DNA of 64,000 nucleotides from Planctomycetia bacterium (GCA_021414115.1 JAIOPD010000091.1:1-64000), one strand, 5' to 3'; numbered from the stretch's first letter, positions 1 through 12,263 are shown. Translations and numbers: made by a program. The notes: generated by a model from the letters alone, not told the origin.

Positions 1-1
1 G

Positions 2-3043
<3,042 letters not shown>

Positions 3044-3045
3044 AG

Positions 3046-3156
3046 GATAGCCCGGTCAATGGCACCTCTTTCAACCTCTTTCCGGCTGATGAGTGACTCG
3101 TGAGCCTCGGGACTAACCCCCTCGGCACTGCAGAGGCGAGGCATTGAAGCCCGCCG
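3046..3156 (+). repeat. 111-bp direct repeat C, left copy (flanks hicBA)
   Basis: This 111-bp stretch recurs at 3748-3858 in the same orientation and with the same length. I count about 9 mismatches (about 92% identity) and no gaps. It starts two bases after the secA stop codon. Together the copies bracket the hicBA promoter and both genes. No open frame or terminal inverted repeat is obvious inside it. Confidence 0.9.
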
Positions 3157-3215
3157 TTCCCCCGCTGCGGTGCGTTCGGTGGGCGGGCCGCGAGCAGGCC
3201 GGAGAAGCCGCCCGG

Positions 3216-3239
3216 TATACTTCGTTCTGGACGAACGAA
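3216..3239 (+). promoter_or_regulatory. hicBA promoter -10 box and overlapping operator palindrome
   Basis: A TATACT -10 hexamer lies at 3216-3221. Sharing its last base is a perfect inverted repeat, TTCGTTC at 3221-3227 and GAACGAA at 3233-3239 with a 5-base centre. HicB-type antitoxins commonly bind palindromes in their own promoter, so this is the obvious candidate autoregulatory operator. I see no convincing -35 hexamer upstream. The hicB start codon is 36 bases further on. Confidence 0.65.
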
Positions 3240-3274
3240 ACCGATCCATCACCTTCACGATCGTAGGCGAGACC

Positions 3275-3499
3275 ATGACAAAGCACCATTTCACCGTCGT
3301 CCTCGAACGCGAGGTTGAGGGCGGCTTTCATGCGTTTTGCCCTGCCCTCAAAGGCTGTCATTCCGAGGGCGACACGATTGAAGAAGCGGTCTCGAACGCA
3401 CGGGAGGCGATCGAAGCCTATCTCGAGAGCCTCACAGCCAGAGGCGAGCCCATTCCTGTCGAGGACCTGCTGATCAAGCCGATCGAGGTTGCCGTATGA
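3275..3499 (+). CDS. hicB: HicB-family antitoxin
   Basis: The product is a 74-residue HicB-type antitoxin, the partial RNase H-like fold that neutralises HicA. The sequence shows the typical opening beta strands, the FCPALKGCHSEGDT segment that follows the family pattern of P-x-L-x-G-C-x-S-x-G-x-T, and the helix EEAVSNAREAIEAYL. The ATG at 3275 is preferred over an earlier in-frame start at 3170, because that extension would run through the promoter and operator. A GGCGAG sequence just upstream can act as ribosome binding site. The stop codon overlaps the hicA start (ATGA), so the two are co-translated. The antitoxin comes first, the reverse of the classic hicAB order. No separate DNA-binding domain follows the HicB core at this length. 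Confidence 0.9.
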   Translation: MTKHHFTVVLEREVEGGFHAFCPALKGCHSEGDTIEEAVSNAREAIEAYLESLTARGEPIPVEDLLIKPIEVAV

Positions 3500-3729
3500 C
3501 ACGCCTGCCGGCCGTGACGGCCCGGCAACTCATCGCAGTGGCAGAAAAGCTCGGATTTACGTTCGATCGGCAGAAGGGAAGCCATGCCGTCTACGTTCGC
3601 ACGACCGATCACGGCCCTGTGACGATCGTGATACCGATTCACAAAGGTCGCACGCTCAAGCGCGGGACCTTGCACGGTCTGATCGACGACATGGGGTTGT
3701 CCGCGAAGGAACTCGTCGATTTGCTCTGA
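3496..3729 (+). CDS. hicA: HicA-family mRNA interferase toxin
   Basis: This 77-residue protein matches the HicA toxin family, small double-stranded-RNA-binding-fold RNases that cleave mRNA and tmRNA and cause growth arrest. The family hallmarks are visible: an N-terminal helix ending in AEKLGF, then RQKGSHAVY carrying the catalytic G-S-H histidine, then the strand VTIVIPIHKG and a C-terminal helix. The catalytic histidine is intact, so the toxin is probably active. It overlaps hicB by four bases and is followed 18 bases later by the right copy of the 111-bp repeat. The sequence is less GC-rich than its neighbours, in keeping with a mobile module. Confidence 0.92.
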   Translation: MTRLPAVTARQLIAVAEKLGFTFDRQKGSHAVYVRTTDHGPVTIVIPIHKGRTLKRGTLHGLIDDMGLSAKELVDLL

Positions 3730-3747
3730 TGGTCGAAACCAAAGACG

Positions 3748-3858
3748 GACAGCCCGGTCGATGGCACTTCTTTCAACCTTGTTCCGGCTGATGAGTAACT
3801 CGTGAGCCTCGGGACGCACCCCCTCGGCACTGCAGAGGCGAGGCATTGAAGCCCACCG
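3748..3858 (+). repeat. 111-bp direct repeat C, right copy (flanks hicBA)
   Basis: This is the second copy of the 3046-3156 repeat, same strand and same length, about 92% identical. It ends 57 bases before the stop codon of the convergent CapA-like gene. Recombination between the copies would remove the entire toxin-antitoxin module cleanly, leaving one repeat. Confidence 0.9.
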
Positions 3859-3915
3859 ACCAGCGCGGCGTGGCATCGAGAACGATGCCGGATGGTGCGC
3901 GAGGGGCAACCTCTC

Positions 3916-4863
3916 TCAGTCGTTCTCGACGGGCTGCGGGATGCCGGCTGGATCGAGGAGGACGGCCCGGGTCTCGAGGTCCACCGGCTGCCCCTTGCGA
4001 AACGTGAGCTTCGCCACCCAGCCCGTCCACTCGGGCGGATCGACCGGATAGTAGTCGAACACGAAGTTGCCGAGGCTGTAGACGATCGGTGCGCCGCGGT
4101 GGGTATCGACGGTCTGCGTGACGTGCGGGTGTCCACCGATCACGGCGGCCGCGCCCGCGTCGATCATGCGGCGGGCGAGCGGCGGCTGCCAGGCCCGTGG
4201 CTGGGGCGTGTTCTCCGGTCCCCAATGAACGAAGGGCACGACGAAATCGGCCCGCTTCCGGGCCGCGGCGATGTCGGCGAGCAGGTCGGCCTCCCGCAGC
4301 GGGTTGACGCCAGCCATGTCGGGCCCCGCCGCATTGGCATCCGCCTGAAACGCGTTGCAGCCGATCACCGCGACGCTGATGCCGTTGTGCTCGAGGATCA
4401 GCGGTGCGCGGGCCTCCTCCGCCGTGCGGCCTCCGCCAAACTGCGGAATCTCCTCGCGGGCAAGCACGGCGAGTGATTCCGCGAATCCCTCGCGGCCAAA
4501 GTCGAGGGAGTGGTTGTTGGCGGTGCCGACCGCGGTGAAGTAGGGCTTCAGGAACCGCTCGGCCCGCGGCGCCGCCCGGAACGCGTAGGGCTTGAGCACC
4601 TGTTTGCCGCCACGGCCGAGCACGCACTCCAGATTGCCGATCGTGAAGTCGCCGTCGAGGAGCAGGCCGGCGCAGGCCGCGAACGGATCGCGGCCCGAGG
4701 CGATCGCATGGCCAGGCCCGTTGTCGAGCATCACGTCTCCCACGAACACGAGAGCCAACGTGTCGGGCGGTGACGCCGTCCGCGCAGGCACGCCGCCAGG
4801 GGCGGCGTGCGCTGCCCCGCAGGCCGCCAGGATCAACGTCAGATGAAAGGTGAACTCGTGCAT
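3916..4863 (-). CDS. CapA-family (PGA_cap) metallophosphoesterase-like secreted protein
   Basis: The 315-residue product matches the CapA/PgsA family (PGA_cap), a calcineurin-like phosphoesterase fold first linked to poly-gamma-glutamate capsule, though most members have no proven substrate. Residues 1-20 form a signal peptide, so the protein should act in the periplasm. The family motifs are present: FVGDVMLDNG at about 40-49, TANNHSLDFG around 114-123, the PFVHWGPE strand, GGHPHV near 247 and LGNFVFDYY near 268. The ATG at 4863 has a GAGGAG ribosome site about 11 bases upstream. The gene is divergent from waaA and convergent with hicBA. No other capsule gene adjoins it. Confidence 0.85.
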   Translation of the reverse strand: MHEFTFHLTLILAACGAAHAAPGGVPARTASPPDTLALVFVGDVMLDNGPGHAIASGRDPFAACAGLLLDGDFTIGNLECVLGRGGKQVLKPYAFRAAPRAERFLKPYFTAVGTANNHSLDFGREGFAESLAVLAREEIPQFGGGRTAEEARAPLILEHNGISVAVIGCNAFQADANAAGPDMAGVNPLREADLLADIAAARKRADFVVPFVHWGPENTPQPRAWQPPLARRMIDAGAAAVIGGHPHVTQTVDTHRGAPIVYSLGNFVFDYYPVDPPEWTGWVAKLTFRKGQPVDLETRAVLLDPAGIPQPVEND

Positions 4864-5023
4864 CGACTCGATGACTCCTCGCGGAACAGGAGCGGTTCGA
4901 ACCGCTCGCCCTACCGGTGACCTCTGGCAAAGAATAGCTCGGTCAACGCCACTTCCTCAAACAGCAGACGGCCGCCGTATTTGCTCTGGTCAGGCTCGGA
5001 CGTCGGACTTACGTTTGGAATCG

Positions 5024-6346
5024 ATGCTGCTCGATGCCATCTACCTGCTCGCGACGATTCTGGCGCTCCCCTGGGTGGCCTGGCGAACACTCTCCGGTGG
5101 CCGGCCGGTGGCAGCGCCCGGGATGCGGTTCACCGGGGGAGTCGCCGTCGCGGCGAAGCCTCCGGGAGCGAGTCGGGTCTGGCTACACGGCGTGAGCGTG
5201 GGGGAGGTGCAGCTGCTCGCCTCGCTCGCGGCCGAACTCCGCCGACAGGCCGATCACGATGGGACGCCGATCGACTGCGTGGTGTCGAGTTCGACGACCA
5301 CCGGTCTCGAGGTGGCGGCGAAGCGGTTCGGCGCAGACCACACGTTTCCCTGCCCGCTCGACTTCACGTGGGCCGTTAACCGGGTGCTCGACCGGGTGCG
5401 GCCCGATCTGCTCGTGCTCGGCGAACTCGAGCTCTGGCCCACCATGCTGGCCCGCACCCGGCGCCGGAGCATCCCGATCGTGGTGGCGAATGCCCGCATG
5501 AGCCCCAGGAGCGCCGCGGGCTACGCGAGGATCCGGCCGCTCGTGCGGCGGATGCTCGGGCATGTCTCGCTCGTGATCGCGCGATCGCAGGCCGATGCAG
5601 ACCGGTTCGCCGCCCTCGGAGCGCGAGACGTCACGGTGACCGGCTCGATGAAGTTCGACGGCGTGCGGGGCGACCGCGACGCCCCGGAGGTCGATCGCCT
5701 CCGACGCCTTGCCGGACTCGCTCCCGATGACGTTGTCTTCCTCGCCGGCAGTACACAGGATCCCGAGGAGCGGCTCGCAGCAGAGACCTACCTCGCGCTC
5801 CGCGGCCGCCATCCTCGACTGCGGCTCGTGATCGTGCCGAGGCACGTGGAACGCGCGGCGGAGATCGGCCGGATGCTCGACGGGCTGGGACTGGCGTGGC
5901 AGCAGCGCAGCCACCTGGCGGAGCCTGCGAAAGCAGCGCAGCCCGAGGTGCTGCTCGTCGATACGACGGGCGAACTCGGTTGGTGGTGGGGCACGGCGGC
6001 GATCGCGTTCGTCGGCGGAAGTCTCGACGGGAAGCGGGGGGGGCAGAACATGCTCGAGCCCGCGGCCTATGGAGCGGCGGTTTCGTTCGGCCCCCAGACG
6101 CGAAACTTCCGTGACGAGGTCCGGCGGCTCCTGGATGCGGGGGCGGCGGTGGTCGTGGCCGACGGCGGCGAACTCACCGCGTTCGTTTCCCGGTGCCTCG
6201 ACGATCCGACGTGGGCCACGGAGCTGGGAAATCGTGCCACACAACTCATCGTCTCCCAGAGGGGTGCCACGACCGCGACCGCACGGCTGATCCTCGACCA
6301 GTTGCCCACCCCCGCAGCGTCCACGGCCCGCCCGCGGATCGCATGA
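5024..6346 (+). CDS. waaA: 3-deoxy-D-manno-octulosonic acid (Kdo) transferase
   Basis: WaaA (KdtA, family GT30) transfers Kdo from CMP-Kdo to lipid A precursor at the inner membrane, the first step of lipopolysaccharide core assembly. The 440-residue protein starts with a hydrophobic anchor ([20 protein letters not shown]). Family landmarks follow: HGVSVGEVQ with the catalytic glutamate, [22 protein letters not shown], a second Rossmann half, and near the C-terminus GQNMLEPA and FGPQTRNF. The frame is open further upstream to 4850, but the extension would cover the intergenic region shared with the divergent CapA-like gene; the start at 5024 puts the membrane anchor at the N-terminus, as in the family. 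The gene implies a Gram-negative-type outer membrane. Confidence 0.95.
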   Translation: MLLDAIYLLATILALPWVAWRTLSGGRPVAAPGMRFTGGVAVAAKPPGASRVWLHGVSVGEVQLLASLAAELRRQADHDGTPIDCVVSSSTTTGLEVAAKRFGADHTFPCPLDFTWAVNRVLDRVRPDLLVLGELELWPTMLARTRRRSIPIVVANARMSPRSAAGYARIRPLVRRMLGHVSLVIARSQADADRFAALGARDVTVTGSMKFDGVRGDRDAPEVDRLRRLAGLAPDDVVFLAGSTQDPEERLAAETYLALRGRHPRLRLVIVPRHVERAAEIGRMLDGLGLAWQQRSHLAEPAKAAQPEVLLVDTTGELGWWWGTAAIAFVGGSLDGKRGGQNMLEPAAYGAAVSFGPQTRNFRDEVRRLLDAGAAVVVADGGELTAFVSRCLDDPTWATELGNRATQLIVSQRGATTATARLILDQLPTPAASTARPRIA

Positions 6347-6360
6347 CATGGTCCGTGGGT

Positions 6361-6387
6361 TGCCGATCCCGGGCCGTTCCCGATAAT
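6361..6387 (+). promoter_or_regulatory. Possible metK promoter
   Basis: A GATAAT -10-like hexamer at 6382-6387 is preceded by TTGCCG at 6361-6366 with a 15-base spacer, which is short for a sigma-70 promoter. The leader to the metK start would be about 60 bases. No SAM riboswitch fold is recognisable in it. Confidence 0.35.
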
Positions 6388-6453
6388 GAGCGGCTTCGGA
6401 GGCCGATCGCCGGCCCGTCCATCCGCTCCACCCTCAAGCATGAGGATTCTGTC

Positions 6454-7632
<1,179 letters not shown>

Positions 7633-7639
7633 CCGGCTC

Positions 7640-8509
7640 ATGGCGACGACACCGGCGATCAGCGGAGGGCACATGCCTCGCGGTGGCCCGCGACTGGGGC
7701 CGTCCCGTGGCTCGGCGGTTCGTCGATCGCCGAACCACTTGCGATCCTCCGCCGCGCTCCCGCCGCTTGTCGCAGCCCTTCCTTTCGCCGTCGCCGCCCT
7801 CATCGGCGGCGCGGCGGTGGCGTGCGGCGTCGTGCTCGCGGTGCGGCGTCTCTCGGGCGGCTTCGGTGTGGCGGATTCGGCCGTGGCCTGGCTCGTCACC
7901 GGCGCCGGGATCGCGCTCGTGGCAGTCGCGGATCAGTCATCCCGGCGCGGTGGCGGAGTCTTCGGATCGGTGGCGGCCCGCTGCGGGCTCGTGCTCGGCG
8001 TCGTCGCAGTGGCGCTGCCGCCACGCGCGGGCGACTGGGCCTCGATCCTCGCCGTCATGGCGGCCGCGGCCGTGGCGGTGGTACGGATGCCGAGCGGCGT
8101 GACTCCGCGACGAACGGCCGTACCGCCCACCCGCACTGCTCCGCAGACTCATCGAGACCGGCCGCCGCGACTCAGCCCCGCACCCGTGCGCCGCGATGAC
8201 CAGGTGCCCGGTAGGCTGCTGCAACGGCTCGAGCGCTTCGAATCGCCGTCCGGTGCCGACTGCCTCCGCGGCCGACTTCACCTCGCCCTCCCAGCCGGAA
8301 GCCGGGCGGCCCATGCCCACGTCGGCTTCTGCCCCTCCTTCACCGAGACACCGACTGTCCGCGTAACCACCGAGTATGATGGTGTCGAGGCAGTCGTCTC
8401 GGCAGCCGAGGTGCTCCCCTGGGGCATCCGGGTCGAGTGCCGTCTGACGGAGCCGGCGGAGGAGCCGCTGGAGATTCCGATCGATGTGTTCGTGCAGGCT
8501 TCCCGGTGA
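7640..8509 (+). CDS. Membrane protein of unknown function
   Basis: I do not recognise this 289-residue protein. After a short basic N-terminus it has three or four hydrophobic segments (about residues 38-65, 78-97, 110-126 and 130-147), then a proline- and arginine-rich linker, then a soluble C-terminal domain of about 110 residues with alternating polar and hydrophobic strands. An ATG 33 bases further in (MPRGG) is a possible alternative start. Its place between metK and manC, close to both, suggests it is part of the same transcript. The C-terminal part is rich in beta-strand pattern (VRVTTEYDGVEAVVSAAEV) and may be a small sandwich domain. No function can be assigned. Confidence 0.65.
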   Translation: MATTPAISGGHMPRGGPRLGPSRGSAVRRSPNHLRSSAALPPLVAALPFAVAALIGGAAVACGVVLAVRRLSGGFGVADSAVAWLVTGAGIALVAVADQSSRRGGGVFGSVAARCGLVLGVVAVALPPRAGDWASILAVMAAAAVAVVRMPSGVTPRRTAVPPTRTAPQTHRDRPPRLSPAPVRRDDQVPGRLLQRLERFESPSGADCLRGRLHLALPAGSRAAHAHVGFCPSFTETPTVRVTTEYDGVEAVVSAAEVLPWGIRVECRLTEPAEEPLEIPIDVFVQASR

Positions 8510-8516
8510 AATACTG

Positions 8517-8627
8517 ATGGCACGCTGGCCGAGTCGTCTCTGGACGACGCTCTTCACCTACGGCGTGATCTTCGGCGGGTTTCCCCTGCTTTGTTTTCTG
8601 TTTTGGACGTGGGTGCGGGGCCGCTGA
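8517..8627 (+). CDS. Small single-pass membrane protein (36 residues)
   Basis: An open frame of 36 codons begins seven bases after the preceding stop and ends 52 bases before manC. The product is a basic N-terminus (MARWPSRLW), one hydrophobic helix with the core YGVIFGGFPLLCFLFW, and a basic tail. It is short, so it could be chance. The tight spacing and the clean membrane topology argue that it is real. Confidence 0.5.
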   Translation: MARWPSRLWTTLFTYGVIFGGFPLLCFLFWTWVRGR

Positions 8628-8678
8628 CGAGGCCTGCGCCGTGGCCCGGCACCACACCCTGTGGAGGATGACCCGCCG

Positions 8679-9761
8679 ATGTTGCATGCGATCGTGATGG
8701 CCGGCGGATCGGGCACCAGATTCTGGCCCGCCAGCCGCGCCGCGCTGCCAAAGCAGCTGCTGCCGCTCGCCGGCACGAAGACGCTTCTCGAAGACACGGT
8801 CGAGCGGCTCGCTGGCCTCGTGCCCCCGGACCGCACGATGATCGTCACGTCGTCCCGACTCCTCGATACCGTCCGCCGACAGGCGCCTCAGGTGCCCGAG
8901 GCGGGACTCGTCGGCGAGCCCTGCAAGCGCGACACTGCCCCCTGCATCGGCCTCGCCGCCCTGCTCGTGTCGCGACACGACCCCGACGCGGTCATGGCAG
9001 TAATGCCCTCCGATCACGTGATCCGTCCGGCCGCCGAGTTCCGCCGCGCGATCCAAGAGGCGGCGGCGATGGTGGACGCCGCGCCGGGCCGCCTGATCAC
9101 CTTCGGCGTGCGGCCGACCTATCCCGCGGAGAGTTTTGGTTATATCCAGCAGGGCGCCGCGCTTGCCGTCGTTCCAGGTGCGTCGCAGGCCCACGCGGTC
9201 GCCCGGTTTCGCGAGAAGCCTCCCGCCAGCGTGGCTGCGGAATACGTCGCGGCGGGCAGCTATCTCTGGAACGCCGGCATCTTCGTCTGGAAGGCGACCA
9301 CGATCCTCGCGGCACTCGACGAACGACAGCCGGAGTGCATGGCCCACCTGCGACGGATCGCCGCGGCCTGGGACACCTCCGAACGCGAGCGGGTGTTCGC
9401 GGAGGAGTTCGCCGCCATCAAGGGCATCTCCATCGATTACGCCATCCTCGAGCATGCCACGGACGTGGCCGTCATCGAGGCCCCGTTCGGCTGGGACGAT
9501 CTCGGCGGCTGGTCGGCGGTGGCCCGGCAGCGTGGAGCGGACGAGGCAGGCAACACATCGGTGGGGCGGCACCTCGGGATCGATTCTTCGGGCACCATCG
9601 TGCACGCCGACGAGGGCCATCTGGTCGTCACGCTGGGGCTCACGGATATCCTTGTAGTCCACACCCCCGACGCCACGCTGGTCGCCAACCGGGCCCACGA
9701 GGAGGCCGTTCGCAAGGTCGTGGCCGAGATCGAGAAGCGCGGATGGAAAGAGTATCTCTGA
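8679..9761 (+). CDS. manC: Mannose-1-phosphate guanylyltransferase
   Basis: The enzyme makes GDP-mannose from mannose 1-phosphate and GTP, feeding polysaccharide and glycan synthesis. The 360-residue protein has the nucleotidyltransferase opening GGSGTRFWPASR at about 9-20 with the downstream lysine (LPKQLL), then MPSDHVI near 113, RFREKP near 176 and WNAGIFVWK near 195. It lacks the C-terminal isomerase domain of bifunctional enzymes, so it is the short type. The ATG at 8679 is chosen because a GGAGG ribosome site lies 11 bases upstream; a GTG at 8661 would put that site inside the gene. The 3' end overlaps the next gene by 19 bases. Confidence 0.93.
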   Translation: MLHAIVMAGGSGTRFWPASRAALPKQLLPLAGTKTLLEDTVERLAGLVPPDRTMIVTSSRLLDTVRRQAPQVPEAGLVGEPCKRDTAPCIGLAALLVSRHDPDAVMAVMPSDHVIRPAAEFRRAIQEAAAMVDAAPGRLITFGVRPTYPAESFGYIQQGAALAVVPGASQAHAVARFREKPPASVAAEYVAAGSYLWNAGIFVWKATTILAALDERQPECMAHLRRIAAAWDTSERERVFAEEFAAIKGISIDYAILEHATDVAVIEAPFGWDDLGGWSAVARQRGADEAGNTSVGRHLGIDSSGTIVHADEGHLVVTLGLTDILVVHTPDATLVANRAHEEAVRKVVAEIEKRGWKEYL

Positions 9762-10732
9762 TCGCCGTGTCGGCTCTCGCCCTCGTCGTCGCCTGCGCGA
9801 GTCGGGCCGATGAGACCGCGCAGGTGGCGCGGCGAGATACGGAGTGGCTCCAGAAACTCCAGCGGTCGCGGGAGGCGCTCGAGTGGAGCGATCTCGTCGT
9901 CCGCCACGACTGGAGGCTCCAGCGTCGGGCCTCCGACGGCCGCTGCCGGATCCTCGATCCCGGCGAAAGCACCGTCCGCGAGGGAACGGCCGAGGAATGC
10001 CGGGCGGCTCTCGCGCGACTCGAGTCCGAGGGCACGGTTCCACCGGTCGATGGCCCGACCATCCTCGTGCTTCACGGGCTGGGCGAGGGACGGTCATCGA
10101 TGCGCCCGCTTGCGGAACACCTCCGCAGGTCGCTCGATGCGACGGTGCTCCTCTTCGGCTACGCCAGCACCAACGCCGACATCGAGGCCCACGGCCGCTC
10201 GCTCGACGCCGTGATCACCGCGTTGCCAGCCGCGGGCCGCATCAGTTTCGTCGGGCACAGTCTCGGCAACCTCGTCGTCCGCCGCTGGATGACACTTGCC
10301 GACCGCGACGACCTGGCGCGGGTGGACCGCATGGTGATGCTCGGGCCGCCCAACAAGGGCTCGGAACTCGCACGGCACGTGGCGGGCGTCGGCTTTCTCG
10401 CGAGTCTGGCCAAGGGCGCTGCCCGCGATCTCGTGGTCGATTGGCACACGGTGGTGCCGCACCTTGCCGTGCCGCCATGCGAGTTTGGGATCGTGGCCGG
10501 CGGCCGGGGCGACTCCAGCGGCTTCAGTCCGCTCCTCGAGGGCGACGACGACGCCGTAGTTAGCGTCGAGGAGACGCGGCTCGACGGAGCCGACGACTTC
10601 CTGCTTCTGCCGGTCCACCACGCCGCCATGCTCCGCGACCGGAAAGTGCAACAGGCGACGGAATCGTTCCTCAAGTCAGGCCGGTTCGCGCCCGCCGCCC
10701 CTCTCGCGCCCGCCGCCAGGATCGGCGAATGA
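9743..10732 (+). CDS. Secreted alpha/beta-fold lipase-like hydrolase
   Basis: The 329-residue product begins with a signal peptide (about 1-23, ending CASRA) and folds as an alpha/beta hydrolase. The strand ILVLHGLGEGRSSM is the oxyanion loop and VGHSLGN carries the nucleophile serine in a G-x-S-x-G elbow. A histidine pair in PVHHAAM near residue 295 is the likely catalytic base, with an aspartate in DDDAVVS as the likely acid. The arrangement resembles EstA/triacylglycerol lipase-like proteins of the PGAP1 type. The substrate is unknown. It overlaps manC at its start and ruvX at its end (ATGA), so the three are translated from one message. The start at 9743 is set by the signal peptide. Confidence 0.8.
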   Translation: MERVSLIAVSALALVVACASRADETAQVARRDTEWLQKLQRSREALEWSDLVVRHDWRLQRRASDGRCRILDPGESTVREGTAEECRAALARLESEGTVPPVDGPTILVLHGLGEGRSSMRPLAEHLRRSLDATVLLFGYASTNADIEAHGRSLDAVITALPAAGRISFVGHSLGNLVVRRWMTLADRDDLARVDRMVMLGPPNKGSELARHVAGVGFLASLAKGAARDLVVDWHTVVPHLAVPPCEFGIVAGGRGDSSGFSPLLEGDDDAVVSVEETRLDGADDFLLLPVHHAAMLRDRKVQQATESFLKSGRFAPAAPLAPAARIGE

Positions 10733-11205
10733 ACCACACTCCCTCTCCGACGATTCCTGTCGGCCGCGTGGCAGGTGTCGACTACGGCCGCCGCCGCATC
10801 GGTGTGGCGATCTGCGACGCCGAGCGGATCATCTGCAGTCCCCTCTGCGTGCGACAGACGGCGGGCGACCTCGACGCCGACGCCCATTTCTTCCGCACCC
10901 TGGCCACCGAGGAGTCGCTCGCAGGCTTCGTGGTCGGCCTGCCGGTCCACGCCGACGGCACCGACAGCGCGATGTCGGTGGAGGTCGAGCGGTTCGGCGC
11001 GTGGCTCGGACGGATCACCGGCCTGCCAATCGCCTTCCACGACGAGCGGTACAGTTCCCACGAGGCGGCCGGAATGCTGGCGGGCGTGGGGCTGACCCGA
11101 GGCCGCAAGAAGGCCCGGGCCGATGCCGTGGCGGCGCAGGTGGTCTTGCAATCGTGGCTCGACTCGCAGACGCGGGGCGAACGGCCGCAGCCGCTGGATG
11201 GATAA
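10729..11205 (+). CDS. ruvX: RuvX/YqgF-family putative Holliday junction resolvase
   Basis: The 158-residue protein matches the YqgF family, an RNase H-like fold nuclease implicated in pre-16S rRNA 5' end processing and proposed as a Holliday junction resolvase. The N-terminal strand GVDYGRRRIGVAICD carries the first catalytic aspartate, VVGLPVHADGTDS is the second motif, and FHDERYSS is the usual DER motif with Y-S-S in place of the more common L-T-T. A final aspartate (ARADAVAA) completes the site. The start codon overlaps the lipase stop by four bases. Confidence 0.9.
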   Translation: MNHTPSPTIPVGRVAGVDYGRRRIGVAICDAERIICSPLCVRQTAGDLDADAHFFRTLATEESLAGFVVGLPVHADGTDSAMSVEVERFGAWLGRITGLPIAFHDERYSSHEAAGMLAGVGLTRGRKKARADAVAAQVVLQSWLDSQTRGERPQPLDG

Positions 11206-11218
11206 GGCACGTCCCGAC

Positions 11219-12106
11219 ATGCACGCTCACACTCCTCTCCGCCTTGTCGTCGGCTGCGGCTATCTTGGAGAACGCGTCGCGCGGCGTTGGATCGATGCCG
11301 GATCGCGAGTGGTCGGGATCACGCGGCGGGCGACGCGAGCGGCGGAACTGCACTCGCTCGGCATCGAGCCGGCGATCATCGACGTCACGGCAGCCGATCC
11401 GGGCTGGTCGGCCCTGTTCAAGGAAATCGGCCGACCGACGACCGTGTTCTGGAGCGTCGGCTTCGATCGGGCAGCGGGGACGACGCATCGCGACGTGCAT
11501 GTCGCGGGACTCGGAAAACTGCTCGATGCCCTTGCCGTGGCGGGCTCCGCGGAGCCAACGCCCCGGATCATTTTCTCGAGTTCGACCGGCGTGTGGGGTG
11601 ACGAAGGGGGTGGGGTCGTCGACGAGACCACGCCGCCGAATCCGAGCCGCGATGCCGGCCGGGTGCTCGTCGCGGCGGAGTCTCTGCTCGCGGCGCACTC
11701 CCTCGGACCGGGCACGGCGTTGCGGTTCGCCGGCCTCTACGGCCCCGATCGCCTGCCGCGGCTCGACGATCTTCGCGCCGGTCGGCCGATCGCCGCCGAT
11801 CCCGACTCATGGCTCAACCTCGTGCATATCGACGATGCCGCAGCCGTCGTCTGCGCCGTCGCCGACGCAGCATTGCCGCAGCCGCTCTACGTGGTCTCGG
11901 ATGGCACGCCCGTCCGCCGCCGCGACTGGTACGGCCGTCTCGCCGCTCTCTCCGGCAGCCCCGAGCCCCGCTGGGATCCGTCGGCTCCGCGCACCCGCGG
12001 GGCCGACAAGCGGGTCGACCCGTCGCGGCTCTTCGCCGACTTTCCCCGCACCCTTCTTCATCCCGACTCACTCACCGCGCTCGCCCATCTCGTCGGCGGC
12101 CCCTGA
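11219..12106 (+). CDS. NAD(P)-dependent epimerase/dehydratase-like protein (YeeZ-type SDR)
   Basis: This 295-residue protein is an extended short-chain dehydrogenase/reductase with a Rossmann start VVGCGYLGERVARRW, which fits the YeeZ-type G-x-G-Y-L-G pattern. Further on are SSSTGVWGD (the strand and serine preceding the active site) and LRFAGLYGPDR. The usual YxxxK catalytic pair is not obvious: the region shows SRDAGRVLVAAE, so activity may be lost or altered. The ATG at 11219 is chosen over one at 11198 because an AAGG sequence precedes it and the earlier start would lie inside ruvX. The substrate is unknown. It closes the manC-lipase-ruvX gene string. Confidence 0.75.
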   Translation: MHAHTPLRLVVGCGYLGERVARRWIDAGSRVVGITRRATRAAELHSLGIEPAIIDVTAADPGWSALFKEIGRPTTVFWSVGFDRAAGTTHRDVHVAGLGKLLDALAVAGSAEPTPRIIFSSSTGVWGDEGGGVVDETTPPNPSRDAGRVLVAAESLLAAHSLGPGTALRFAGLYGPDRLPRLDDLRAGRPIAADPDSWLNLVHIDDAAAVVCAVADAALPQPLYVVSDGTPVRRRDWYGRLAALSGSPEPRWDPSAPRTRGADKRVDPSRLFADFPRTLLHPDSLTALAHLVGGP

Positions 12107-12112
12107 CCCGCC

Positions 12113-12224
12113 GTCGGGAAGCCCCAAGCGCCAGCGCGGGGAATACGGCCACCACCCCAACCCGCTCCGCGGTGCCTTCACGGAGGTAACCGGCATACCC
12201 GTCGCTCGCGCTCCGGGCTTCCCG
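12113..12224. repeat. Family A REP-like element (paired inverted arms)
   Basis: The left arm at about 12113-12148 reads GGGAAGCCCCAAGCGCCAGC and continues GC-rich. The right arm at about 12195-12224 contains GTCGCTCGCGCTCCGGGCTT. The right arm is an imperfect reverse complement of the left (about 20 of 25 bases), so the pair can fold. It lies between two convergent stop codons (12106 and 12264). Related copies occur at six other places in the window. Confidence 0.8.
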
Positions 12225-12263
12225 ATACCGGACATCGTGGAGAACCCGCGAGGCCAAGGCCGC

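Noticed and set aside
3044-3500. Recurring short peptides read from the 111-bp repeats
   Set aside because: The same peptide in several frames reflects the repeated DNA. There is no start site or conserved frame to suggest translation.
3773-4930. A longer minus-strand frame overlapping the CapA-like gene in another phase
   Set aside because: The 315-residue frame carries all CapA motifs; this one is a shifted frame and runs through the 111-bp repeat.
4926-4956. A possible third copy of the 111-bp repeat
   Set aside because: Only about 27 bases show partial similarity (roughly 20 matches) and the rest does not align. It could be a remnant but is not reliable.
6347-6453. A SAM riboswitch upstream of metK
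   Set aside because: No kink-turn, no conserved SAM-I, SAM-II or SAM-III core sequence is recognisable in the 107 bases.
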